Below are positions 9,202-16,617 of a DNA stretch of 64,000 nucleotides, piece after piece. Numbering within the stretch: the stretch's first letter is position 1; each line of letters opens with the position of its first letter. Position numbers and translations under genes: made by a program. The stretch covers positions 1,488,001 to 1,552,000 of the forward strand of contig JACKCI010000001.1 of the NCBI GenBank assembly GCA_020634155.1, written 5' to 3'. This DNA comes from Anaerolineales bacterium (GTDB lineage: Bacteria > Chloroflexota > Anaerolineae > Aggregatilineales > J027). The notes beneath the pieces are model-generated. The model was not told where the DNA came from. It did no database searches and worked only from the letters and a program-made list of their open reading frames with translations.

Positions 9202-10494
9202 TTAGCTACCAGCCTCTTCGCTGGATTCTTCCATGTCGTCCATCTCTTCGAATTGATAGACCTGAAGTTCGGCGGGGACTTCGAGTTCAACCCAAGCGCC
9301 GTCTTCAACAACGTGAACAGCAATCAAAGCAGAACCGCAGTCACCGTTTTCGTCGCAGGTAATGTTACCGCTCAAGCCAGCCAAATCGGTGGTGGCGCGA
9401 ACAGCAGCAATCAACGCTTCACGATCAACAACCAAATTGCCATCGGCATCCAGTTCCGCAACCGCTTCAAGGGCGTTCAAAATCACGACGGTGGAGTCGA
9501 AGGATTGAGCGTGGAAGGGGCCAACTTCGTCGGGCAAGGTGCCATAGGTCTCTTCGTAAAGGGCGTCGAACTCCTCATTGGCAGCCGGATCGCCCAATTG
9601 CAGACCGAAGGTCGCAAAGGCAGTTTCAGCCGCATCACCAGCTTGGTCGATGAAGTCTTGACCAAAGATACCATCATCAGAGAAGAAGATGGTCTCTTCT
9701 AAACCAGTTTCCAGCATTTGCTCGGCCAGCAACGCGCCTTGGCTCACATAACCACCGAAGTACAGCAATTCGGGTTCAGACTCAGCAATCACGGAGAGAG
9801 TGCTACGATAGTCTTGAGCATCGGGATCGATGACATCCGAGGCCACTACTTCGCCACCCAACTCAGCAAAGGTCGCGGCAACGGTGTCCGCCAAGCCCTT
9901 ACCATAGGTCGAATTGTCATGCAACACGGCGATAGTGGTCACACCCAGTTCGCTGTAGATGTAACGGGCGGCTACTACACCTTGCACGTTGTCATTGAAG
10001 GCCACGCGGTTCACCACATCCAGACCGCGAGCAGTGAAAGAGCCAGCAGTAGAGCTGGGGGAAACCATCGGGATACGAGCATCTTGGTAAACCAAGGAAG
10101 CCGGAACCGAAGCGCCAGAGCAAGTGTGACCCACGACACCCACTACTGCGGGGTCAGAGGCAAACAAGTTCGCTACTGGGGTCGCGCCTTCGCCTGTGCA
10201 GAGGTCGTCTTCCACCGCAAGTTCGACGGTGAAACCAAGCAAACCACCGTTTTCATTGTAAAGGTCAACGGCCAGTTGAGCCGCTTGGGCAATATCCAAC
10301 CCAAATTCGGGGATGATATTGCTCAGGTCAGTCGCCAAACCGATTTTGACCGATTCACCGGGTGCAAAAACTGCCACCGCGCCATCTTGATGAGGAGCAA
10401 CCTTGGTGGCATTCGGAGTATTGGCAGCCAAGACCGGGCTAACCGCCAACAAAAGAACCATCAACAAAGCAAATACAGAATATCTAGTACGCAT
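9202..10494 (-). CDS. livJ: Branched-chain amino acid ABC transporter, substrate-binding protein
   Basis: 430 residues. There is a cleavable signal peptide (MRTRYSVFALLMVLLLAVSPVLA) and no lipobox. The mature protein is a Peripla_BP_6 / LivJ-type binding protein: VKIGLATDLS, LAVDLYNENGG, EDDLCTGEGATPVA, VGVVGHTCSGASVPASLVYQDARIPMVSPSSTA and AVLHDNSTYGKGLADTV are family blocks. A short acidic tail (DDMEESSEEAGS) ends it. The ligand cannot be read from sequence; the SGAS and YGKG blocks fit amino acids or short acids. A strong SD (AAGGAGG near 10508-10514) sits about 13 bases upstream of the ATG, which is longer than ideal. It is the first gene of the liv operon. Confidence 0.93.
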   Translation of the reverse strand: MRTRYSVFALLMVLLLAVSPVLAANTPNATKVAPHQDGAVAVFAPGESVKIGLATDLSNIIPEFGLDIAQAAQLAVDLYNENGGLLGFTVELAVEDDLCTGEGATPVANLFASDPAVVGVVGHTCSGASVPASLVYQDARIPMVSPSSTAGSFTARGLDVVNRVAFNDNVQGVVAARYIYSELGVTTIAVLHDNSTYGKGLADTVAATFAELGGEVVASDVIDPDAQDYRSTLSVIAESEPELLYFGGYVSQGALLAEQMLETGLEETIFFSDDGIFGQDFIDQAGDAAETAFATFGLQLGDPAANEEFDALYEETYGTLPDEVGPFHAQSFDSTVVILNALEAVAELDADGNLVVDREALIAAVRATTDLAGLSGNITCDENGDCGSALIAVHVVEDGAWVELEVPAELQVYQFEEMDDMEESSEEAGS

Positions 10495-10535
10495 AATCTT
10501 TCAGATGCCTCCTTATACGTATTCACAGCATGAAA

Positions 10536-10564
10536 ACTGTACCATTACATTGTTTGCAGCGCAA
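10536..10564 (-). promoter_or_regulatory. Candidate promoter of the liv operon
   Basis: On the minus strand a TTGCGC box (10559-10564) is separated by 17 bases from TACAGT (10536-10541). The -10 box matches 4 of 6 consensus bases. It lies about 40 bases upstream of the livJ ATG and downstream of the last glycosyltransferase. The call rests on consensus and spacing alone. Confidence 0.4.
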
Positions 10565-10584
10565 GAGGGGCGCAAATAGATTTA

Positions 10585-11532
10585 TTAAGATTTGGGCAAA
10601 AATTCCCACCAATAAGATGGGGTTAGCGCGACTCGCGGCTGACGCAGGCCTAACCGGACCAGATTAAGCGCCCGCCCTAGCCGTGTAGGGGTCTGCCCTC
10701 GAATTGGGCGTTCTTTCTCTATACGAATACGATAGCCCTCCAATATGCGCTGTTGCTGCGGTGTAACGTGCCTTCGTCCCCAATCCAGCAATGTATCAGC
10801 AACCGCCATACGGTTCTGAAAAACCTCAGTCGCTGGGCGTACTACTGAACTGCGGTTAGTCTCATGTACACGCCGCATGGCAACCGGATTGACCAAATCG
10901 CCCGCCACCAAGCATCCGACCGCCGCCATCTTAATCATCAACGCCGTATCTTGAGCCAAGCGTAGATGGGTGTCGAAATAACCCGTGCGGTCAATCAAGT
11001 CACGTTTGATTACCAGACCGATGATTGAGAACTTGCCAATACTACCCCGCTGTAATGCCAAAGCCGCCAGTAGATTCTCAGGTGAGACGGGCTTTTTCAT
11101 GGTAGTGATACGCTGTTTGCCGCGTGAAATATCCCAACGCTGCTCCACAGCCTCACTCTCGAATTGAATACCGACGGCCTCATACACGCCATCAACCGAA
11201 GCATCCGCCTCAAAGATTTGGTGAGCGCGGGCAAAGCGATTCGGCATGAAGGTGTCATCGGCATCTAAAAAGGCCAGATAGGGAGCTATACTTTTCTCAA
11301 TAGCGAGATTGCGGCTTGCCCCTGCCCCACGATTAGCGCCATCGGGATGGTGATACAATTTGACCTTGGGGTATTGAGCGCTGAGGGCTTGGCATACAAC
11401 CAAACTATCATCAGTCGAGCCATCTTCCACCAGCACCACTTCAGTCGTTTCGGGTTGAGCCAGTGCCGATTCAACGGCCTGTCGCACATACGGGCCAGCA
11501 TTGTAGACAGGGATAATGACACTCACATCCAT
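10585..11532 (-). CDS. Family 2 glycosyltransferase (fourth of four tandem paralogues)
   Basis: 315 residues, GT-A fold. It begins directly with the family block VSVIIPVYNAGPYVRQAVESAL, followed by VLVEDGSTDDS and the nucleotide-sugar/metal-binding FLDADDTFMPNRF (DxD at about residues 92-94). The C-terminal half (GKFSIIGLVIKRDLIDRTGYFDTHLRLAQDTALMIKMA) carries the ED/QD-like catalytic-base region as QDT. It transfers a sugar from an activated donor to a cell-surface glycan; donor and acceptor are unknown. There is a good SD (AAGGAGG) 6 bases from the ATG. It is the last gene of the Wzm/Wzt operon and is closely similar in sequence to the three genes upstream, which suggests local duplication. 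Confidence 0.88.
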   Translation of the reverse strand: MDVSVIIPVYNAGPYVRQAVESALAQPETTEVVLVEDGSTDDSLVVCQALSAQYPKVKLYHHPDGANRGAGASRNLAIEKSIAPYLAFLDADDTFMPNRFARAHQIFEADASVDGVYEAVGIQFESEAVEQRWDISRGKQRITTMKKPVSPENLLAALALQRGSIGKFSIIGLVIKRDLIDRTGYFDTHLRLAQDTALMIKMAAVGCLVAGDLVNPVAMRRVHETNRSSVVRPATEVFQNRMAVADTLLDWGRRHVTPQQQRILEGYRIRIEKERPIRGQTPTRLGRALNLVRLGLRQPRVALTPSYWWEFLPKS

Positions 11533-11552
11533 GATGACCTCCTTATATTAGG

Positions 11553-12518
11553 TCAAACTTGCTTCACCTGTGTCGATTTTGGAATAAATTCCCACCAATA
11601 ATAGTGATTAAGCAAGAGAGAAGGACGGTGTAGTGCCAACAACAACATATTCACTAGCCGCGTTGTACGGGTAGGTGGTTTGCCCCATAAGGGACGTTCT
11701 TTTTGAATACGTAAACGATAGGCGTGCAGAAGCCGTCGCTGCTGGATAGTGGCGTGTTCTTGGCCCCACGTCAGCAGCGTATTAGCGACCAGCATCCGCA
11801 ACTGGTAAATCTCATGGGGATGGCGCACCTGTGAACTGCGATTGGTATCATGCACCCGTCGCATCGCCACTGGCACATCAAGTTGACCTGCTGCCAAACG
11901 CCCAACCGCCGCCATTTTGATGGTCATAGCCGTGTCTTGGGCAAGAAGCAGATGTGGGTCAAAATAGCCTGTGCGTTTGAATAGCTTGCGCTTGACCACC
12001 ATCCCGATCATAGAGAATTTCCCTATCCCTTTACGTTGGAGCGTCAACGCTTCGAATAAACGCTCTGGGGGTATTCGGCGGGTCATGGTTGTCAACGGTC
12101 GGCTGCCTCTGGTTATTTTCCAACGATGCCGGGCCGCATCATTCTGAAAATGGGTGCCAATTGCTTCATAAACACCATCAAGGGTTGGATCCGCCTCCAA
12201 TAATTGGCGGGCAGTACCAAAGCGATTAGGCAAAAAATAATCATCTGCATCCAAGAAAGCAATATATGGGGTGGAGGCCTTTTCGATTGCCAAGTTGCGT
12301 GATAACGGCAGCCCATGATTGGCTCGGTCGGGATGCTGAAAAAGTTGTATTGTTGGGAACTCACCCGCAAGCTGTTGACACACAACAAAACTATTATCCG
12401 TTGACCCATCTTCAACAATAATCACCTCTGCTGTTTCGGGTTGGGCAATCGCCGATTCAACCGATTGCCGAAGATAGGGTGCCGCATTATAGACCGGAAT
12501 AATTACACTGACTTCCAT
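11553..12518 (-). CDS. Family 2 glycosyltransferase (third of four tandem paralogues)
   Basis: 321 residues using the ATG at 12516-12518. An open frame extends 72 codons further upstream, but that part overlaps the previous gene and has no family similarity. The chosen ATG gives MEVSVIIPVYNAAPYLRQSVES, matching its paralogues, and has a GGAGG 9 or so bases upstream. FLDADDYFLPNRF supplies the DxD. The block GKFSMIGMVVKRKLFKRTGYFDPHLLLAQDTAMTIKMAAVGRLAAG is nearly the same as in the gene downstream, making these two the closest pair of the four. Its 5' end overlaps the previous gene by 16 bases. Its role is transfer of a sugar in surface glycan assembly. Confidence 0.87.
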   Translation of the reverse strand: MEVSVIIPVYNAAPYLRQSVESAIAQPETAEVIIVEDGSTDNSFVVCQQLAGEFPTIQLFQHPDRANHGLPLSRNLAIEKASTPYIAFLDADDYFLPNRFGTARQLLEADPTLDGVYEAIGTHFQNDAARHRWKITRGSRPLTTMTRRIPPERLFEALTLQRKGIGKFSMIGMVVKRKLFKRTGYFDPHLLLAQDTAMTIKMAAVGRLAAGQLDVPVAMRRVHDTNRSSQVRHPHEIYQLRMLVANTLLTWGQEHATIQQRRLLHAYRLRIQKERPLWGKPPTRTTRLVNMLLLALHRPSLLLNHYYWWEFIPKSTQVKQV

Positions 12519-13474
12519 CGGGTTAACCTCCGCCAAACGCGCTTGATAAAGTGCATATCCCGTCCATAGCAGGCCCAGAAATAGGGATAGGTCGCCAAGC
12601 GAGGCCACCGCACCAATAGCCGTGTCAGGTCGTAACGCTTCGCCAGCCACCCCCGCCGACTGAGCATCACATAACGGGCAAAGTATTTGCGTAACAAGCC
12701 AAGTTGCTCGGCATTCATGACCTGTCGGCCCCATGCCCAGAATTCCCGCATATAGGTATCAGTTTCAGCACGCTCGTTAGGTCGCCGCACACCGGATACG
12801 TTGTTGCTATCATGCACCCGTGCCATTGCAACTGGCTCCATAATCTCACCACCAGCAAGGCGACAATGAAAAGCCAGCTTGACCTTAACAAGGTTATCTT
12901 GCCCCACCCGTAAGGCTGGATTAAACCCGCCAATACGCAGCAAAGCCTCGCGTTTGACCGTCAATCCATCAAGGCTAAAGGTGCCACCCGTCCCCAGCAT
13001 CATGGCCTCAAATAGCTGCTCAGGAGCCACACGATGTTTAAAGGTCATCAACTGGTGCGGCTTACGTTTCAGCGCAATCCAACGTTGACGGGCCGCTTCG
13101 TTCTCAAACTGCCAGCCAGCCGCTTCATATACCCCATCAATCAACGGGTCTTGGACTACCGTTTCAGTGGTTGCAAAGCGATTGGGTAAATAAAAGTCAT
13201 CCGCATCTAGAAAAGCCACCCATGGAGCGCTGGCCTTCTCAATACCCAGATTGCGGGTCACACTTGGCCCCAGATTAGCACCATTGGGGTGTTGAAATAC
13301 TTTGACTTGGGGATGTTCAGCCGCCACCTCTTGGCAGACCGACCAACTTTCATCGGTTGAGCCATCAACCACCACCACCACCTCGACCACTTGCGGCTGT
13401 GCCAGAGCCGACTCAATGGCTTGGCGCACAAAGGGGGCTACATTATAGACCGGAATCACCACACTGATCTTCAT
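12503..13474 (-). CDS. Family 2 glycosyltransferase (second of four tandem paralogues)
   Basis: 323 residues from the ATG at 13472-13474, which overlaps the stop of the previous gene as ATGA; a GTG three codons upstream is an alternative. The protein opens with MKISVVIPVYNVAPFVRQAIESALAQP and has VVVDGSTDES and FLDADDFYLPNRF (DxD). Mid-protein GGTFSLDGLTVKREALLRIGGFNPALRVGQDNLVKVKLAFHCRLAGGEIMEPVAMARVHDSNN follows the same plan as its neighbours. No obvious membrane segment is present, so it is probably peripheral on the inner face. Specificity is unknown. Confidence 0.87.
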   Translation of the reverse strand: MKISVVIPVYNVAPFVRQAIESALAQPQVVEVVVVVDGSTDESWSVCQEVAAEHPQVKVFQHPNGANLGPSVTRNLGIEKASAPWVAFLDADDFYLPNRFATTETVVQDPLIDGVYEAAGWQFENEAARQRWIALKRKPHQLMTFKHRVAPEQLFEAMMLGTGGTFSLDGLTVKREALLRIGGFNPALRVGQDNLVKVKLAFHCRLAGGEIMEPVAMARVHDSNNVSGVRRPNERAETDTYMREFWAWGRQVMNAEQLGLLRKYFARYVMLSRRGWLAKRYDLTRLLVRWPRLATYPYFWACYGRDMHFIKRVWRRLTRWKSV

Positions 13475-14514
13475 CGCAGCCACTTCTTGACACGCTTCTT
13501 GAGCAGTTGTACATCAAGGAAATGACGCAACCAGAAGCGCCGCTCTAAGGCAAGGCGGGGTCGATGCCATAGTAGCCAGAGCAAGTCTAGGCGTTGGCGA
13601 AACCAGTTCTGGTCGTAGGTATGCACCACATGGCGGGCAAAATAGAGCCGTAGTTGCCGACGCTGCAAAGCCGTCAGCGTGGTCTCGCTCCATTCCCACA
13701 GCGCTTGATGATACGCCCGCACCAAATAATGCGGAGGCCGCCGCGTCACACCGGAGATATTGTTGGCGCTATGCACCCGCACTATAGCGACTGGTTCGGT
13801 GATTTGACCCGCCACCATATGGCATTGGGCAGCTAATTTGATGTTGAGGATATGGTCTTCACCGCGCCGCACAATCGGCTTAAATCCACCAATACGGTCT
13901 AGGGCCACCTTCTGCGCTACAAGGCCATTGAGATGCACATTGCCATGGCCCCCCTGCATAAAAGCAGCAAATAGATGGTCTGGTGGTAGGGCTTCACGAA
14001 TAGTAATCAATTTGTCGGGGTCACGACCTAGACGGAGCCAGCGCTCACGGTCAGCCTCACGCTCAAAACGCCATGCCACCGCCTCATAGACGCCTTCAAC
14101 TGCTGCATCTTGCGCCCGTTGGCACGCCACGGCAAAGCGATTAGGCAAAAACACATCATCGGCATCCAAGAAAGCCACCCACGGGGCCGTTGCCTGCTCA
14201 ACGCCTAATTGACGGGTAGCTCCCGCCCCGCGATTCTCGCCATTGGGGTGCTGATAGACTTTGACTTGGGAATAGCGTGCTGCCAATGCTTGACACACCT
14301 TCAGGCTCTCATCGGTTGAGCCATCATCAACCACCACCACCTCAACCACTTCAGGCTGTGCCAATGCCGATTCAACGGCCTGCTGGACATAGGTCGCCAC
14401 ATTATAAACGGGTATTACCACACTGATTTGGAATGGGCTATTGATAGTCGTACTCCCATGAACACGGCGTATAGAGAATAGCACGTCCAGCAGGTGGCAG
14501 CTTACCTGTCGCAT
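13471..14514 (-). CDS. Family 2 glycosyltransferase (first of four tandem paralogues), start uncertain
   Basis: About 347 residues if the ATG at 14512-14514 is used. The conserved family start (ISVVIPVYNVATYVQQAVESAL) only begins at 14427, and no ATG lies just ahead of it. Possible starts are TTG 14532, ATG 14514 and GTG 14484, all inside the wzt-like gene. DxD is in VAFLDADDVFLPNRF; RGEDHILNIKLAAQCHMVAGQITEPVAIVRVHSANNISG carries the ED motif expected of the catalytic base. It overlaps the ABC gene by at least 47 bases, so expression is probably coupled to it. The catalytic call is good and the start is poor. Confidence 0.82.
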   Translation of the reverse strand: MRQVSCHLLDVLFSIRRVHGSTTINSPFQISVVIPVYNVATYVQQAVESALAQPEVVEVVVVDDGSTDESLKVCQALAARYSQVKVYQHPNGENRGAGATRQLGVEQATAPWVAFLDADDVFLPNRFAVACQRAQDAAVEGVYEAVAWRFEREADRERWLRLGRDPDKLITIREALPPDHLFAAFMQGGHGNVHLNGLVAQKVALDRIGGFKPIVRRGEDHILNIKLAAQCHMVAGQITEPVAIVRVHSANNISGVTRRPPHYLVRAYHQALWEWSETTLTALQRRQLRLYFARHVVHTYDQNWFRQRLDLLWLLWHRPRLALERRFWLRHFLDVQLLKKRVKKWLR

Positions 14515-15712
14515 ACACAGGCGCGGCGTCAATCTCTAGCTCCAGCGCCTCATCAACGACATCGTAGTCCTGAAAGGCATCGGAGATACCCAACGTCAAG
14601 GCATACATTCCGGGCATCAGATTAAGGGCATCAATGGTTAACCGCACCACCCCACCCCGCTGGCTGTCTGGCATTTCACCGTGGGTCTCAAGGGTACGCC
14701 ACAGTGCCAAATGCTGATTCATCGCCGAGCCAAGCCGCACCCCAAAATTGGGATTACGGAGCGGAGCGTAGGTCTCGAACTCGATTTCAACCGTGACTGA
14801 GCCACCCATCGAAATACTGTTGATTTCTTGACCCTCGCGGTTCAGCAACCGAGCGCCCAATATCCGTGCCTGTCCATTGCCACGCCGCTTGGTATTGGCG
14901 TCAAAGGTCATCGAACTGGCTTGCTGTTTGGTCGCCAAATACTCATCCACCACCTCCGAAGCTGTGCCGCGATAGACGACCTGCCCCCCTTTTAGCAAAA
15001 TACCCTTGTTGCAGAGGGTCTGCACCGCCGCCAGATTATGGCTCACAAACAGCACAGTACGGCCTGCATGGGCGACATCACTCATCTTGTTGAGCGACTT
15101 CTTCTGAAACTCAGCATCGCCCACCGCCAGCACTTCATCAATCACCAAAATCTCTGGCTCCAGATGAGCCGCCACCGCAAACCCCAAGCGTAAGCGCATC
15201 CCGCTCGAATAGAACTTGACGGGGGTATCAATAAACTGCTCTACGCCCGAAAAGGCCACAATCTCATCAAACTTGCGCTCAATCTCCGGACGGTGCATGC
15301 CGAGGATGGTGCCATTGAGATAGATATTCTCGCGGCCCGTCAACTCCAAGTGAAAGCCTGTGCCGACTTCCAGCAACGACCCAACCCGTCCATAGACCCG
15401 TGCATAGCCTTCGCTGGGTTTGGTAATACGTGAGAGGATTTTGAGTAGGGTACTCTTGCCCGCCCCATTATGACCAACAATGCCCAAGGTGTCGCCGTGT
15501 TTGACCTCAAACGAGACGTCTTTGAGCGCCCAAATAATCTGGCTTAGATTAGCCGCCCCATAAGCCTCGCCCCGCATCAATTGACGCGCCCGCTTAAATG
15601 GAGCAGCGACTGTTTCGACCATTGCATCGCGTAGGGTCTGGTACTTTTCTTGCCGTGCGCCGATGCGGTATTGCTTCCCAAGGTTCTCGACCCGTATGGC
15701 TATGTCACTCAT
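14438..15712 (-). CDS. Polysaccharide export ABC transporter ATP-binding protein (Wzt-like)
   Basis: 424 residues. The N-terminal 250 residues are the ATPase of Wzt/TagH type: Walker A GHNGAGKST, the family marker VYGRVGSLLEVGTGFHLELTGRENIYLNG, signature YSSGMRLRLGFAVAAHLEP and Walker B ILVIDEVLAVGD. After about residue 285 comes a beta-rich domain (RILGARLLNREGQEINSISMGGSVTVEIEFET...) resembling Wzt C-terminal carbohydrate-binding domains, which recognise the modified end of the glycan before export. The gene follows the permease by 1 base or less, and a glycosyltransferase overlaps its end. It works with the Wzm-like permease to export an undecaprenyl-linked glycan. Confidence 0.9.
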   Translation of the reverse strand: MSDIAIRVENLGKQYRIGARQEKYQTLRDAMVETVAAPFKRARQLMRGEAYGAANLSQIIWALKDVSFEVKHGDTLGIVGHNGAGKSTLLKILSRITKPSEGYARVYGRVGSLLEVGTGFHLELTGRENIYLNGTILGMHRPEIERKFDEIVAFSGVEQFIDTPVKFYSSGMRLRLGFAVAAHLEPEILVIDEVLAVGDAEFQKKSLNKMSDVAHAGRTVLFVSHNLAAVQTLCNKGILLKGGQVVYRGTASEVVDEYLATKQQASSMTFDANTKRRGNGQARILGARLLNREGQEINSISMGGSVTVEIEFETYAPLRNPNFGVRLGSAMNQHLALWRTLETHGEMPDSQRGGVVRLTIDALNLMPGMYALTLGISDAFQDYDVVDEALELEIDAAPVYATGKLPPAGRAILYTPCSWEYDYQ

Positions 15713-16567
15713 CTACACTACATCCGCGAAGTTCTTTTCCATGCGTTTAAAATAGTACAAGCCCCCAACCAGCAACAGCACCGCCACTACTGACGAAACC
15801 ATAATCATCCACCCCGGAGCAGTATCGGTACCGAGCAAGGCCCACCGAAAGCCTTCCACCACCCCCGTCATGGGATTGATACCATAGACCAGACGCAACC
15901 AGTCATTCTCAATCAGGCTACTCGGATAGGCAATTGGTGTCGCAAACAGCCAGAATTGGGTCAAAAAGGGGATGGTATAGCGCACATCACGGAACTGCAC
16001 ATTCATAGCCGAGAACCAGAGCGCTACCCCTAGTGAAGTCACCAGTGCCAACAAGAAAAACAACGGCAACCAGATGACATTCACCGTTGGCACAATTCCA
16101 TAGCCCAGCATCATGACTAGCAAAACAGCAAAGGCCAACAGAAAATCGACCCCCATCGCCACCACATTCGAGGTCGGGATAATCAAGCGTGGGAAGTATA
16201 CTTTGGTGATGATGTGCGAATTGTTGACAAGGCTATTGGAGGCAGTGGTCAACCCTGTTGAAAAAAATGTCCAAGGCACCAGCGCGGCATAGCTAAAAAT
16301 CGGATAGGGCAACCCATCGGAGGGGATTTTTGCCAGTCCACCAAAAAAGAGACTGAAGACCACCATCGACATCAGGGGTTGGATAATGGCCCACGCCGCC
16401 CCTAGCACCGTCTGCTTATAGCGGACTTTAATGTCACGCCACACCCAAAAATAGAAGAGTTCACGGTATTGCCAGAGTTCGGCTAAATCAAGCGCCACCC
16501 AGCCCTTGTCGGGTGCGATTAAAATGCCGCCATCATCGGCTTGGCTACTGATTGGTTGCAAAGGCAT
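15713..16567 (-). CDS. Polysaccharide export ABC transporter permease (Wzm-like)
   Basis: 284 residues. It is an ABC2-type permease: a cytosolic N terminus with LWQYRELFYFWVWRDIKVRYKQTVLGAAWAIIQPLMSMVVFSLFFGGL, six predicted membrane segments and a C terminus ending KNFADVV, which is typical of Wzm/TagG. It forms the channel for glycan export with the downstream ATPase. An SD-like GAGGAGGA lies immediately before the ATG, a very short spacing. It starts 50 bases after the FtsX-like gene and no terminator is visible there, so the two blocks may share a transcript. Confidence 0.9.
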   Translation of the reverse strand: MPLQPISSQADDGGILIAPDKGWVALDLAELWQYRELFYFWVWRDIKVRYKQTVLGAAWAIIQPLMSMVVFSLFFGGLAKIPSDGLPYPIFSYAALVPWTFFSTGLTTASNSLVNNSHIITKVYFPRLIIPTSNVVAMGVDFLLAFAVLLVMMLGYGIVPTVNVIWLPLFFLLALVTSLGVALWFSAMNVQFRDVRYTIPFLTQFWLFATPIAYPSSLIENDWLRLVYGINPMTGVVEGFRWALLGTDTAPGWMIMVSSVVAVLLLVGGLYYFKRMEKNFADVV

Positions 16568-16617
16568 TCCTCCTCGCCCCTAATCATAGCAGCCAAGCCG
16601 ACACTGGCAAGAGTTGG

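Noticed and set aside
12519..12734. N-terminal extension of the third glycosyltransferase
   Set aside because: It overlaps the upstream gene, has no SD or similarity, and the ATG at 12518 has a good SD and the conserved start.
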